Of a stretch of DNA of 58,051 bases, positions 1 through 8,940 are shown one piece after another. The translations under genes were made by a program, and so were the position numbers. The notes under the pieces are model-generated. The model saw only the letters and a list, made by a program, of their open reading frames with translations, was not told where the DNA came from and ran no database searches. Within the stretch, counting starts at the first letter, position 1. Each line of letters starts with the position of its first letter. The stretch spans positions 1 through 58,051 of the forward strand of contig JAFZFF010000025.1 in NCBI GenBank assembly GCA_017556045.1. Direction: 5' to 3'. This DNA comes from Bacteroidaceae bacterium (lineage in GTDB: Bacteria; Bacteroidota; Bacteroidia; Bacteroidales; Bacteroidaceae).

Positions 1-101
1 CACTTAGAAAAGAGTTATTTGAAAAGCATGAGGAATATAGTGTAACAAAGCAAGTTAGCAATTTCTTATCCATTGCCCATTCTCATGCAAGTTCTTCTTA
101 A
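1..101 (+). CDS. C-terminal fragment of an unknown protein (cut by window edge)
   Basis: The third reading frame is open from the window edge to a TAA at 99-101 and encodes about 32 residues ending in HSHASSS. The composition (charged start, EKHEEYSVTKQV) looks like an ordinary protein tail, but nothing identifies the family. It is followed by an AT-rich gap and then the convergent GH57 gene. It could also be a chance open frame. Confidence 0.35.
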   Translation, partial: LRKELFEKHEEYSVTKQVSNFLSIAHSHASSS

Positions 102-201
102 TGGTTTGATACTCAAAGATTCTTAATCAAACTTCATCAAATATACTAATAAACGAGCGAATAAGCAATCGACATGAATAAAACTTGCTCATATACAACA
201 A

Positions 202-231
202 TAGAGGGCATGTCAGATGACACACCCTCTA
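202..231 (-). terminator. Hairpin downstream of the GH57 gene
   Basis: AGAGGG and CCCTCT are inverted around a small imperfect inner stem, 28 bases past the stop codon of the minus-strand glycogen operon. The run after the hairpin on the minus strand is only modestly T-rich (TATTGTTGTATAT), so this may be a weak or bidirectional terminator. Confidence 0.45.
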
Positions 232-258
232 CTTATGAAGTTTATTGTACTTCGAGAA

Positions 259-1650
259 TTACTCAGCCTTGGGCTCCTCAGCCTTCTTGGTCTTCTTGGT
301 AGCAGGCTTCTTAGCCGCGGGCTTCTTAGCTGCCTCCTTCTTAGGCTTCACCTCTTCAGCGAGTACGGTCACGCCCTTGATCTTCTCCAACTCATTGTTC
401 AAAGCCTCAATCTCCTCACCTTGGTTCTTGATGGTGGTGAGCAGTGCATTGAGCTCCTCATTGTCGATGTCAATGGGATAGAGTGAATTTACACGGCTGA
501 TGAAGTCACCGAGGATGTTCATGTAGTTGGTGAATGCATCGAAGGGTGAGTCATAGATACCACGGTCCATACCTACCTTGTTCTCCTTGGTGGTCATGAA
601 GCGGAAGTTATCACTTGCCTGCAGGTAATCCCAGTCTTGCTTGATACGCTTGTCGAGACCGATGATAACACGCTCAGCTACACTATAGAGCTTGTTGAAA
701 GCCTCGCGCTGCATGGTGTTACCGAGCCATGAGCTGATGTCGCGCTCCTCGTCGACCCATGACATGGGGTAAGGTACGTCAACGGGACCTACTGACTTGT
801 AGTTCTTGATGACCTCGCTCGGAGTAGAGAATGAGATGCCACGCTCACGAGCGCACTCGGGCAATGCCTTGAAGAACTCGAGGATGTTTGAGCTCAAGGG
901 CTGGTAGATACCGAGAGCAGAGAGCTCCATGAAGATGTTGATTACCTCTTCCTCAGCGGGTGTCTGAGCAATCCAGTCTGCATATGTGCCAGCCATCAAG
1001 GGATATGCCTCCCATGAGGGGTTAGCGAAGCGGAGTGAGATGTCGTCAGAGAGCTTGTAGTCGCGGAGCAATACCTTGAGGTTAGGATTGGTGTTTGCGT
1101 GATAGAGGTAGTGGGGGCTCTTCCATCCGAGGATGTGCTTAGCGCCTTCTGTGAGTACGCCCTTGAAGCCCATAGCAGCTACCTGCGCAGCGATATCGTC
1201 GCTATAGATCAAGCTTGAGTTACGGAACACCTTGGGAGTCTTACCGAAGAGCTGCTTGATTTTCTTGCACATACGGTCAACGTCGTTGCGGAAGCACTCT
1301 TCGTTGGCCAATGATGAGAGACCGTGTGAGTAGGGCTCAGCAAGGAATTCGCAGCAACCGGTCTTGTTAATCTCTTGCAAGAGGTCAACAACCTGAGGTG
1401 CATAGCGCTCAAGCTGCTCGAGACCTACGCCTGAGAGTGAGAAAGCTACCTTGAAATAGCCACCGCTGGTCTTAATCATATCGAGCAAGGTGGTGAGAGC
1501 GGGCACGTATGAACGCTCTGCGATATCGGTGATGCTGCTCTCGTTGGCAAAGTCATCGTAGTAGTAGTGGTCAGTACCTATATCAAAGAAGCGGTACCTT
1601 CTCAGATGAACAATCTGATGTATCTCAAAATATAGACAAATGGTTTTCAT
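259..1650 (-). CDS. GH57 family alpha-amylase-type glycoside hydrolase with basic tail
   Basis: A 463-residue cytoplasmic protein without a signal peptide, of the Bacteroidales GH57 group found in glycogen clusters. It begins MKTICLYFEIHQIVHL; conserved blocks include CEFLAEPYSHGLSS (residues 100-113), FMELSALGIYQP (240-251) and SWVDEERDISSWLGN (297-311). The role is probably alpha-glucan hydrolysis or transfer on stored glycogen. It is the last gene of a minus-strand operon after a debranching enzyme and a GT4 enzyme, 51 bases behind the latter. Residues about 400-425 look coiled-coil and residues about 435-463 form a Lys/Ala/Pro tail (KKPAAKKPATKKTKK) like histone H1 C termini, which is not part of the catalytic fold. 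Family assignment is firm; the exact substrate is inferred. Confidence 0.88.
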   Translation of the reverse strand: MKTICLYFEIHQIVHLRRYRFFDIGTDHYYYDDFANESSITDIAERSYVPALTTLLDMIKTSGGYFKVAFSLSGVGLEQLERYAPQVVDLLQEINKTGCCEFLAEPYSHGLSSLANEECFRNDVDRMCKKIKQLFGKTPKVFRNSSLIYSDDIAAQVAAMGFKGVLTEGAKHILGWKSPHYLYHANTNPNLKVLLRDYKLSDDISLRFANPSWEAYPLMAGTYADWIAQTPAEEEVINIFMELSALGIYQPLSSNILEFFKALPECARERGISFSTPSEVIKNYKSVGPVDVPYPMSWVDEERDISSWLGNTMQREAFNKLYSVAERVIIGLDKRIKQDWDYLQASDNFRFMTTKENKVGMDRGIYDSPFDAFTNYMNILGDFISRVNSLYPIDIDNEELNALLTTIKNQGEEIEALNNELEKIKGVTVLAEEVKPKKEAAKKPAAKKPATKKTKKAEEPKAE

Positions 1651-1701
1651 AACTTGAATATTAAATCTTTTGAATTCTTTTGTTTTCAGCGTAACCGCCT
1701 C

Positions 1702-3009
1702 TTATTTTATATGTTTTACAGCATTCAGGTAGTCGTCATTATTGAAATAACCACGTCCACAAAGCTGATTATAGCACTCACGTATGCGCAAGCCCACCTT
1801 CTCCCATGTGATACGGTCAACCTCCTTGACACCTTCCTCAGAGAGGTAGTTGTAGAGAGCGTCGTTGGTACATACGCTATACATTGCATCTGCCAATGCG
1901 TTGATGTCCCAGTAGTCAACCTTGATTACGTTGTCCAAGATCTCGCCACAACCTGATTGCTTTGAAATGATTGAGGGACAACCGCACTGCATAGCCTCCA
2001 AGGGTGCTATACCGAAAGGTTCAGAGACAGAGGGCATTACAAATACATCAGAATTCTTGTATGACTCATATACTTGGCGGCCTTTCTGGAATCCAGGGAA
2101 GTGGAAACGGTCGGCAATGCCGCGCTCAGCAGCCAACTGAATCATAGCATTCATCATATCACCGCTACCTGCCATACAGAAACGGATGTTGCGGGTGCGC
2201 TCAAGCACCTTAGCAGCTGCCTCCACGAAGTATTCGGGGCCCTTCTGCATGGTGATACGTCCGAGGTAGGTAACCAGCTTTTCTCCGGGTATCTTCTGGG
2301 GGACGATGTCGAGCAAATCCTGACTGAGAGGATATACGGCATTATGCATAGCCACGCACTTGCGTGGGTCTTGGTGATACTGGTGGATTACGGTCTGACG
2401 GGTATGCTCTGACACGCACATGATACAATCGGCATGGTCCATACCATTCTTCTCGATGCTATACACCGTGGGGTTAACCTTACCACGAGAGCGGTCGAAG
2501 TCGGTAGCATGAACGTGGATACACAATGGCTTGCCACTTACCATCTTGGCATGTACACCTGCGGGGTATGTCAGCCAGTCGTGTGCGTGAATCAGGTCAA
2601 ACTCTTCGCTACGGGCCAATACACCAGCGATGATGCTGAAGTTATTGATTTCGTCGTGCAGATTGCTGGGATAACCACCGGCGAACTGCATGCAGCCCAA
2701 ATCGTCAAGACCCTGCAGATAATTGAAGTCTGCATAGAGATGGTCGCGGAAACGATAGTAGTCCTCAGCCTTATGGCCCACGAATCTATCCTTTATTGCG
2801 TCGTAATTGACATCGCGCCATACCACGGGAACCTGACTCATGTTTACGATTTTCAGGAAACCCTCTTCCTCACCCGTAGGTTTGGGCATACAGAAAGTGG
2901 TGTCTACATCGCCCTGAAGGCTCAAGCCCTTCGTGATACCATAACTGGCAACGGCGAGACCTCCATATATCTTAGGAGGAAACTCCCAACCGAACATTAA
3001 AACTTTCAT
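1702..3009 (-). CDS. GT4 family glycosyltransferase, glycogen-synthase-like
   Basis: A 435-residue GT-B fold enzyme. The N-terminal half has the GGLAVASYG loop (16-24) and HAHDW (141-145). The C-terminal half has GRITMQKG (250-257) and the nucleotide-sugar E-x7-E motif in SEPFGIAPLEA (329-339). Its position between debranching enzyme and GH57 amylase in one operon indicates that it builds the alpha-1,4-glucan chain from a nucleotide glucose. GT4 rather than classical GT5 GlgA is suggested by its length and motif style. It starts 18 bases after the debranching gene ends, so the two are co-transcribed. The donor sugar (UDP- or ADP-glucose) cannot be read from the sequence. Confidence 0.85.
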   Translation of the reverse strand: MKVLMFGWEFPPKIYGGLAVASYGITKGLSLQGDVDTTFCMPKPTGEEEGFLKIVNMSQVPVVWRDVNYDAIKDRFVGHKAEDYYRFRDHLYADFNYLQGLDDLGCMQFAGGYPSNLHDEINNFSIIAGVLARSEEFDLIHAHDWLTYPAGVHAKMVSGKPLCIHVHATDFDRSRGKVNPTVYSIEKNGMDHADCIMCVSEHTRQTVIHQYHQDPRKCVAMHNAVYPLSQDLLDIVPQKIPGEKLVTYLGRITMQKGPEYFVEAAAKVLERTRNIRFCMAGSGDMMNAMIQLAAERGIADRFHFPGFQKGRQVYESYKNSDVFVMPSVSEPFGIAPLEAMQCGCPSIISKQSGCGEILDNVIKVDYWDINALADAMYSVCTNDALYNYLSEEGVKEVDRITWEKVGLRIRECYNQLCGRGYFNNDDYLNAVKHIK

Positions 3010-3027
3010 ATTTCGTTCCTCCTATTA

Positions 3028-4968
3028 TTAAATGTCATACTCCTTTAATACATCCAATATGCGCAAGATCTCTGCTACGTTCATAGCGAAGGCCACAGCG
3101 CCACGTCCGCGGAACGGGGGGTTACCATCGTACAACTCGGGAATTGAGCCGATACAGTGTGTGGTCATCTCCTCCTCGAAGCCGATGAGCTGACGCTCTA
3201 CGAATGACAATCCGCTCAACTTATGGATGCGCAGGTATGCCTCCATGTAGAAGCCACCGAGCCAGGGCCATGCGGTACCTTGGTGGTAAGCATAGTCGCG
3301 CTCTACCTGAGGACCTACATAGTTGGGGTTGTAACCCATGCTCTTGGGGCTGAGCGAACGCAAGCCCTTCGGGGTGAGCAACTCCTTGGTCACGATATCG
3401 AGCACGCTCTTCTGCTGCTTGCGGTTGAGGGGCGAATATTCGAGAGCTGCGGCAAAAATCATGTTGGGACGTACGCTCCAGTCGGGAGTGTCGCCATCAA
3501 CGTAGTCGTACAACCAGCCGTACTCGTTGAGGAACTTGCTCACGAATGAGAGCTGACAACGCTGAGCGAGGTCGTTCAATGTCTCTGACATCTCCTCATT
3601 GCCACCCACGTGGTTCATCTCAGCGGCAAAGCGCAGTGCATTGTACCACAGTGCATTGATTTCTACCACATAACCCGTACGGGGCACTACGGGGCGACCG
3701 TTAGCCTCAGAGTTCATCCATGTCACAGCCTTGTCCTTACCATTGGTATAGAGCAGGGCGTTGTCGTGAAGGAAGAGGTTGTCGTGCTTGCCGCCACGGA
3801 TATAGTTGATGATGTCCTGCAAGAGCTGGCCATACTCGTCCCAGCACTGCTTCATCGAGGTCTTCTTAGCATACTGCTGCAGTGTCCATACTGCCCAGAG
3901 GAGTACGTCGGGGTGCTCCATCTCATAGATTTTACACTCGCTAGGACGCTCGTTGATGAAGTCCTCGATAGCCTCAGCAGCTGTCTTCATCGCTGATTGG
4001 AACTCGTCCATCTCGTCTACAGCCAATGTCAAGCCCGGGAGCGACACGAACATATCGCGTGCGCGGCACTTGAACCACGGGTAACCCGCCAAGATATAGT
4101 GCTTATCGCCCTGCAGGTTGTGGAACTGGTGACCAGCGATGACCATGCTATTCTTAAAGGTATCGCGCGGGGGACGAATCTCATACTCATGCTCGAACAT
4201 CTGCTTGAGCTTGCGTGACGAAGCCTCAGAGATACCAGCCGAGAAGATGATGGTCTCACCCTTCTTGATGGGCACTTCGAAGTAACCGGGCACGTAGAGG
4301 TCCTCATTGAAGTGGTAGCCACGCTCCTGCTCCTTCGGATACTCCATGCCACGATACCAGTCGGGTGCATATACGAATTCGTTCTTCTTGTTGGTCTGCA
4401 TGAAGAGTTCGGGATAGCCCGGATACATGCATGTCTTGATACCGTTATCCACCTCCTGGTAGCTCTTGTTGACCTGCCAGTTCTCATGTGTAAACTGACG
4501 CACGCTGCGGAAGGCCATGAAGGGGCGCAAGCGCAGTGTGGTGGGCGAATGAGCATCGAGCAATGTATAACGGATGAGGATACGGTTCTCGTGATGTACG
4601 AAAGCCTTCTCCTTCTTCAGGATGACACCACCGACGCGATAGATAGTGGTCGGCACGCGCTCCCATTGGAATTCTCGGATATACTTATGTCCCTGCGGAC
4701 TGAAGCTGTTACCCGAATATTTGTGTACGCCGAGGTTGAACTCAGCCCCGTGTTGAATCACCGTCTCATCGAGCGAAGAGAGCAGCACGTGGTTCTCGTC
4801 ATCCATCTCGGGGATGGGTATCACGAGCAATCCATGGTACTTTCTCGTATTGCAGTCAATGATGGTAGAGCAGCTGTAAGCGCCCGACCTATTGGTACGC
4901 AATATCTCGCGAGGGAGTGACTCTTCTAAGTTCGTCATTAACGTCTTGTCGAATCTTAAATATCCCAT
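3028..4968 (-). CDS. Glycogen debranching enzyme (amylo-alpha-1,6-glucosidase type)
   Basis: A 646-residue protein with the two-part bacterial/archaeal debranching architecture: an N-terminal beta-rich GDE_N domain (residues about 20-230, with NRSGAYSCSTI near residue 26) and a C-terminal (alpha/alpha)6 barrel containing PWLGGFYMEAYL. It should hydrolyse alpha-1,6 branch points of cytoplasmic glycogen; no signal peptide is present. It is the first gene of the glycogen operon, with a TACTTTTG -7 element 31 bases upstream. The two following genes, a GT4 synthase-like enzyme and a GH57 enzyme, complete a synthesis/turnover set. Branching enzyme and ADP-glucose pyrophosphorylase are not in this window. 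Confidence 0.9.
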   Translation of the reverse strand: MGYLRFDKTLMTNLEESLPREILRTNRSGAYSCSTIIDCNTRKYHGLLVIPIPEMDDENHVLLSSLDETVIQHGAEFNLGVHKYSGNSFSPQGHKYIREFQWERVPTTIYRVGGVILKKEKAFVHHENRILIRYTLLDAHSPTTLRLRPFMAFRSVRQFTHENWQVNKSYQEVDNGIKTCMYPGYPELFMQTNKKNEFVYAPDWYRGMEYPKEQERGYHFNEDLYVPGYFEVPIKKGETIIFSAGISEASSRKLKQMFEHEYEIRPPRDTFKNSMVIAGHQFHNLQGDKHYILAGYPWFKCRARDMFVSLPGLTLAVDEMDEFQSAMKTAAEAIEDFINERPSECKIYEMEHPDVLLWAVWTLQQYAKKTSMKQCWDEYGQLLQDIINYIRGGKHDNLFLHDNALLYTNGKDKAVTWMNSEANGRPVVPRTGYVVEINALWYNALRFAAEMNHVGGNEEMSETLNDLAQRCQLSFVSKFLNEYGWLYDYVDGDTPDWSVRPNMIFAAALEYSPLNRKQQKSVLDIVTKELLTPKGLRSLSPKSMGYNPNYVGPQVERDYAYHQGTAWPWLGGFYMEAYLRIHKLSGLSFVERQLIGFEEEMTTHCIGSIPELYDGNPPFRGRGAVAFAMNVAEILRILDVLKEYDI

Positions 4969-4998
4969 AGCTTTAGATTATAAATAAGTAAAGTGACC

Positions 4999-5032
4999 CA
5001 AAAGTAATAATAATTATTCGTATACCACCAAA
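4999..5032 (-). promoter_or_regulatory. Predicted promoter of the glycogen operon
   Basis: On the minus strand TACTTTTG (5006-4999) fits the Bacteroidota -7 consensus TAnnTTTG. TTTG at 5032-5029 lies 22 bases upstream, slightly longer than the usual 19-21. The -7 element ends 31 bases before the debranching-enzyme ATG. Confidence 0.5.
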
Positions 5033-5383
5033 ACTTTTAAGATTATTTTTCATTTTTCTCATTTTTCGCAGTTTTTTGTCGTTTTTTACTCCGTTTTCCG
5101 TTAAAAGTGATATAAAAAGTTCATTTCACACCATGTATACTGCCACGAAACACAAGCATTAATACATATTACCTTTAGATAAAGCATAGTCTTATCAACG
5201 ATTATTTGAGGGTTAAACATCTGACTAACGGGGGGGCATAGGCGAGTATTCCTTTCTTTGTATCCTCAAGCAAGTTTACTATTTGTTCACCTGTTTGTTT
5301 TATCCCTAATCCAAAGCCAAAGGATTTTCACACTTACTGTAAAAAATATAGACGTTAGCTGCATATTTCTCGCTCGTTTGTTG
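5033..5383. other. Gene-free stretch between glycogen operon and mechanosensitive channel
   Basis: AT-rich divergent intergenic DNA with T-rich tracts around 5040-5100 and one run of seven G at 5230-5236. No credible ORF, tRNA or structured RNA was recognised. It carries the divergent promoters at its two ends. Confidence 0.5.
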
Positions 5384-5391
5384 TATCTTTG
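5384..5391 (+). promoter_or_regulatory. Predicted -7 element of the mscS-family gene
   Basis: TATCTTTG matches TAnnTTTG exactly and lies 26 bases before the ATG at 5418. No clear TTTG was found 19-21 bases upstream, so only the -7 half is called. Confidence 0.5.
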
Positions 5392-5417
5392 AGAAAAAAT
5401 TGTAAACTATACTTGAT

Positions 5418-6596
5418 ATGAACCCGATGATACTTAGCAGGCTCGATATGTGGGGGCTCTCGCTCCACAGCGAGTGGATATATTGGCTCATGGCGGCTGC
5501 GGCCATAGCCCTGGTCGTATACGCAGCCAATGTGGCGTGTCGACGCATCGTAATACCCGTCATCAAGAAGCTCACCACCACCACGAAGGCGGAGTGGGAC
5601 AATGTGGTGTTTAACGGCACGGTGCTCACCGACCTCTCGCGACTGGTGTCGCCCATACTCATAGCGGGACTCATGCCGCTCTTCTTCGCCCGGGAGAACG
5701 CTGCGCTGGAGTTTCTGCTCAAGGTGAACTCTATATACCTCATAGCGCTGATAGCCAAGCTGCTATGCTCATTCCTCTCGGCGCTGTATGAGCTGTCAAA
5801 CCGCAGGGATAGCATGAAGAATCACCCCCTCAAGGGCGTATACCAGATGCTCAAGATAGTAGTCATCTGTCTGGCACTGATAGTCACCGTGAGCATACTC
5901 ATCGACAAGAACCCCAGCTACATACTCACCGCCCTGGGTGCCTCGGCGGCAGTGCTCATGCTCGTATTCAAGGATATGATACTGGGTCTGGTGGCAGGGG
6001 TGCAGCTATCGGCCAATGACATGTTGCGCCCGGGCGACTGGATCACGATGAAGAAGTACGATGCCGACGGCGACGTGATAGAGGTGACGCTCACCACCGT
6101 GAAGGTGCAAAACTGGGATAAGACGATCACCACCATCCCACCCTATGCGCTCGTGAGCGACTCGTTTCAAAACTGGCGCGGCATGCGCGATTGCGGGGGC
6201 CGACGCGTGAAGCGCTCCATCTACCTCGATATGCGCTCTATCACCTTCTGCACCGAGGAGCAGATGGCCGAGTTTGCCGAGCGTGGCTGGCTCGATGGCA
6301 TAGAGAGGGGCGACGACTTTGTGGTCAACCTCCACGTCTTTCGCAACTATCTGGATCACTACCTGCGCCATCACCCGCGCGTCAATCAGAATCTGATCAT
6401 CATGATACGCCAGCTGCAGCCCACGGCACAGGGCTTGCCTCTGGAGCTATACTTCTTCTCGGCCGGCACCGACTGGGTACCCTATGAGCACCTGCAGTCT
6501 GAGGTCTTCGAGCATGTCTTTGCCGTGCTCCCCACCTTCGGCTTGCGCGTCTTCCAGGCTCCCATGGGCATAGACTTCGCTGGCTCAGAGCTGTAG
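5418..6596 (+). CDS. MscS family mechanosensitive ion channel (YbdG-like)
   Basis: A 392-residue inner-membrane protein with about five hydrophobic segments (near 19-40, 74-90, 98-121, 143-162, 168-195). These are followed by the MscS pore-lining helix and beta domain: LGASAAVLMLVFKDMILG (173-190), then RPGDWI (204-209). The C-terminal half contains QNWRGMRDCGGRRVKRS, a signature shared with the YbdG/MscM branch rather than small MscS. It would open on hypo-osmotic membrane stretch. It is a single gene with its own -7 element, followed by phoH in the same direction with a separate promoter. Confidence 0.88.
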   Translation: MNPMILSRLDMWGLSLHSEWIYWLMAAAAIALVVYAANVACRRIVIPVIKKLTTTTKAEWDNVVFNGTVLTDLSRLVSPILIAGLMPLFFARENAALEFLLKVNSIYLIALIAKLLCSFLSALYELSNRRDSMKNHPLKGVYQMLKIVVICLALIVTVSILIDKNPSYILTALGASAAVLMLVFKDMILGLVAGVQLSANDMLRPGDWITMKKYDADGDVIEVTLTTVKVQNWDKTITTIPPYALVSDSFQNWRGMRDCGGRRVKRSIYLDMRSITFCTEEQMAEFAERGWLDGIERGDDFVVNLHVFRNYLDHYLRHHPRVNQNLIIMIRQLQPTAQGLPLELYFFSAGTDWVPYEHLQSEVFEHVFAVLPTFGLRVFQAPMGIDFAGSEL

Positions 6597-6678
6597 TGTA
6601 GGCAGGTATATTATATAGAAATAGGGGTGAGAAGAATATTTTGTTTCCTTTTTTTCGTATTCTTTCCCATAAAAGTCC

Positions 6679-6686
6679 TAAATTTG
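6679..6686 (+). promoter_or_regulatory. Predicted -7 element of phoH
   Basis: TAAATTTG matches TAnnTTTG. It lies inside the longest possible phoH frame (which would start at 6641), so a transcript starting just after it supports the ATG at 6716 as the true start. Confidence 0.45.
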
Positions 6687-6715
6687 CATCAGAAATAGCA
6701 TTACAGAGAGAGAGA

Positions 6716-7723
6716 ATGATAGAAAAGCATATTGTACTGGAAGAGATAGACCCAGCACTCTTTTACGGAGCCAACAACGCTAACCTGCAGATGATAAAGG
6801 CATTGTTCCCCAAACTGCGTATCGTGGCGCGTGGCAACGTGATACGTGCTATGGGTGACGACGAGGTGTTGGAGACATTTGAGAACTACGTGAAGCAGCT
6901 CGAGGAGCACGGCGCACGCTACAACTCGCTCAAGGAGGAGGTGCTGCTCGATATCTTCAATGGCAACCGCCCCATGGTGGAGCGCGAGGGCGACGTCATC
7001 GTATTCTCGATCACAGGACGCCCCATCACACCGCGCAGCGAGAATCAGTTGCAGCTGGTCAAGCTATACCGCGAGAACGACATGGTGTTTGCCTGCGGTC
7101 CCGCAGGTTCGGGTAAGACCTATACGGCCATTGCCCTTGCCGTACGTGCACTGAAGAACAAGGAGGTGAAGAAGCTCATCCTCTGCCGCCCTGCCGTAGA
7201 GGCTGGCGAGAAGCTCGGATTCCTGCCCGGTGACATGAAGGAGAAGATCGACCCCTATCTGCAGCCCCTGTACGATGCGCTCGAAGACATGATCCCCCCG
7301 CAGAAGCTCAAGGAGTATATGGAGCTGGGTATCATACAGATCGCTCCCCTCGCCTTCATGCGTGGACGTACGCTCAACGATGCCGTAGTCATCCTCGACG
7401 AGGCGCAAAACACCACCATACCGCAGCTCAAGATGTTTCTCACCCGTATGGGTATGAACACCAAGATGATCATCACCGGTGACCTCACACAGATAGACCT
7501 GCCCTCATCGGTACGCAGTGGACTATCACACGCCATGCACCTCTTGCGCGGCATCAAGGGCATAGGCATCGTAGAGCTCAACAAGAAGGATATCGTGCGT
7601 CACAAGCTCGTGACACGCATCGTGGAGGCGTATGAGAAGGAGAAGGAGAAGGAAAAGGAGACCCCCTCTAACTCCCCCTCTATGGGGAGAACTCAGGCAT
7701 CGCGGGAGAGTGTAAATGGATAA
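6716..7723 (+). CDS. PhoH family ATPase
   Basis: A 335-residue protein. Walker A GPAGSGKT lies at residues 128-135, a Walker B-type VVILDEAQN follows, and then the conserved TGDLTQIDLP. PhoH proteins are cytoplasmic P-loop ATPases linked to RNA metabolism and stress; the precise role is unsettled. The start at 6716 (MIEKHIVLEE) was chosen because the upstream 25 codons lie over the predicted promoter and are unlike the family. The C terminus is odd: after EAYEKEKEKEKE the frame runs through a copy of an extragenic repeat (7660-7693), adding TPSNSPSMGRTQ and a short tail. The natural family end is probably near the Lys/Glu stretch. Confidence 0.88.
   Translation: MIEKHIVLEEIDPALFYGANNANLQMIKALFPKLRIVARGNVIRAMGDDEVLETFENYVKQLEEHGARYNSLKEEVLLDIFNGNRPMVEREGDVIVFSITGRPITPRSENQLQLVKLYRENDMVFACGPAGSGKTYTAIALAVRALKNKEVKKLILCRPAVEAGEKLGFLPGDMKEKIDPYLQPLYDALEDMIPPQKLKEYMELGIIQIAPLAFMRGRTLNDAVVILDEAQNTTIPQLKMFLTRMGMNTKMIITGDLTQIDLPSSVRSGLSHAMHLLRGIKGIGIVELNKKDIVRHKLVTRIVEAYEKEKEKEKETPSNSPSMGRTQASRESVNG
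7660..7693 (-). repeat. Extragenic-type repeat, copy 1, inside the 3' end of phoH
   Basis: The reverse complement of this 34-base stretch matches copy 2 (7814-7847) at 26 of 34 positions, sharing the core TAGAGGG and the ending GTTAG..GGG.GGGTC. It lies in the coding frame of phoH and supplies its terminal residues. Bacteroidota genomes commonly carry G-rich extragenic elements of this look; the assignment here rests on the two local copies. Confidence 0.6.
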
Positions 7724-7813
7724 TAGTGTAAGTAAATAAAACAAACAAAAATTATAAACTAGATCAACCTTAACCCTTTTTTGATGTGAAGAGGCATGAT
7801 TCAGTCTTGACCG

Positions 7814-7847
7814 AGTCCCCTCCCTAGAGGGAGGGTTAGGGAGGGTC
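7814..7847 (+). repeat. Extragenic-type repeat, copy 2, between phoH and purC
   Basis: CCCTCCCTAGAGGGAGGG is an almost perfect palindrome followed by TTAGGGAGGGTC. It is inverted relative to copy 1 and lies 17 bases before the purC ATG, so it would form a hairpin in any read-through transcript from phoH and could affect purC translation. Confidence 0.6.
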
Positions 7848-7864
7848 CAAATTCAACAAAAGTT

Positions 7865-8803
7865 ATGGCATTAACAGCAACAGATTTCAACTTCCCCGGT
7901 CAGCAGGGAGTGTATCACGGCAAGGTACGTGATGTGTACAACATGGGCGACAAGCTCGTGATGGTAGCCACCGACCGCATCTCAGCGTTCGACGTAGTAT
8001 TACCTAAGGGCATCCCCTTCAAGGGCCAGATGCTCAATCAGATTGCAGCAAAGTTCCTCGACGCTACTACCGACATCTGTCCCAACTGGAAGCTCGCTAC
8101 TCCCGACCCCATGGTGACTGTGGGCGTGATGTGTGAAGGATTCCCCGTAGAGATGATCGTGCGCGGCTACCTCTGTGGCTCTGCATGGCGTGCATACAAG
8201 AGCGGTGTACGTGAGATCTGTGGCGTGAAGCTCCCCGAAGGTATGCGCGAGAACGAGCGTTTCCCCGAGCCCATCATCACACCTACCACAAAGGCAGAGA
8301 TCGGTGAGCACGATGCAGACATCTCTAAGGAAGAGATCCTCGCACAGGGCCTCGCTACTCCCGAGGAATATGCACTCCTCGAGCAGTACACCCTCGCACT
8401 CTTCAAGCGCGGTACAGAGATCGCTGCTGAGCGCGGACTCATCCTCGTAGACACCAAGTATGAGTTTGGTAAGCACAACGGCACCATCTACCTCATGGAC
8501 GAGATACACACCCCCGACAGCAGCCGCTACTTCTACAGCGAGGGCTATCAGGAGCGTTTCGAGAAGGGAGAGCCCCAGAAGCAGCTCTCTAAGGAGTTCG
8601 TACGCGAGTGGCTCATGGACAACGGCTTCCAAGGCCAGGAGGGTCAGCAGGTACCCGAGATGACCGACGAGATCGTTACCGGCATCAGCGAGCGCTACAT
8701 CGAGCTCTATGAGCACATCACAGGCGAAACATTCGTGAAGGAGAATACCGAAGACATCGCAGCACGTATCGAGAAGAACGTGACCGAGTGGCTCACAAAG
8801 TAA
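7865..8803 (+). CDS. purC: Phosphoribosylaminoimidazole-succinocarboxamide (SAICAR) synthase
   Basis: A 312-residue protein that joins aspartate to CAIR with ATP in purine biosynthesis. Recognised from the N-terminal [24 protein letters not shown] pattern, from [12 protein letters not shown] and from the substrate-binding [11 protein letters not shown] block; the later [12 protein letters not shown] is also diagnostic. It belongs to the longer (about 300-residue) PurC form used by Bacteroidota rather than the 237-residue E. coli form. It is a monocistronic gene followed by a strong terminator. No purine riboswitch was recognised upstream; only the G-rich repeat copy sits there. Confidence 0.96.
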   Translation: MALTATDFNFPGQQGVYHGKVRDVYNMGDKLVMVATDRISAFDVVLPKGIPFKGQMLNQIAAKFLDATTDICPNWKLATPDPMVTVGVMCEGFPVEMIVRGYLCGSAWRAYKSGVREICGVKLPEGMRENERFPEPIITPTTKAEIGEHDADISKEEILAQGLATPEEYALLEQYTLALFKRGTEIAAERGLILVDTKYEFGKHNGTIYLMDEIHTPDSSRYFYSEGYQERFEKGEPQKQLSKEFVREWLMDNGFQGQEGQQVPEMTDEIVTGISERYIELYEHITGETFVKENTEDIAARIEKNVTEWLTK

Positions 8804-8842
8804 GAGACAGCCGATAAAGGCAAAATACCTCAATAAAAAAAG

Positions 8843-8885
8843 AGAGGCTATGTGATCTTAACCAATCGCGTAGCCTCTTTATTTT
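8843..8885. terminator. Bidirectional terminator between purC and czcC
   Basis: AGAGGCTATGTGA pairs with TCGCGTAGCCTCT (with G-U pairs) around a 10-base loop. It is followed by TTATTTTTATG and preceded by an A-run, so it can end both the plus-strand purC transcript and the minus-strand efflux operon. Confidence 0.8.
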
Positions 8886-8940
8886 TATGTGTACGAAAAG
8901 AAATAACATTTATTAGATCGAATCCCCTTAATTACGCATA

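Noticed and set aside
5230-5236. Run of seven G in the gap before the mechanosensitive channel gene
   Set aside because: An isolated homopolymer outside any gene or promoter element, without inverted repeats that would suggest a phase-variable switch.
7724-7864. Possible purine riboswitch upstream of purC
   Set aside because: No three-stem aptamer pattern; the only structured element is the G-rich extragenic palindrome.
8000-8833. Open frame of 277 codons on the minus strand opposite purC
   Set aside because: It is the antisense shadow of purC, which has clear family motifs; composition is Leu/Cys/His-rich and no domain is visible.
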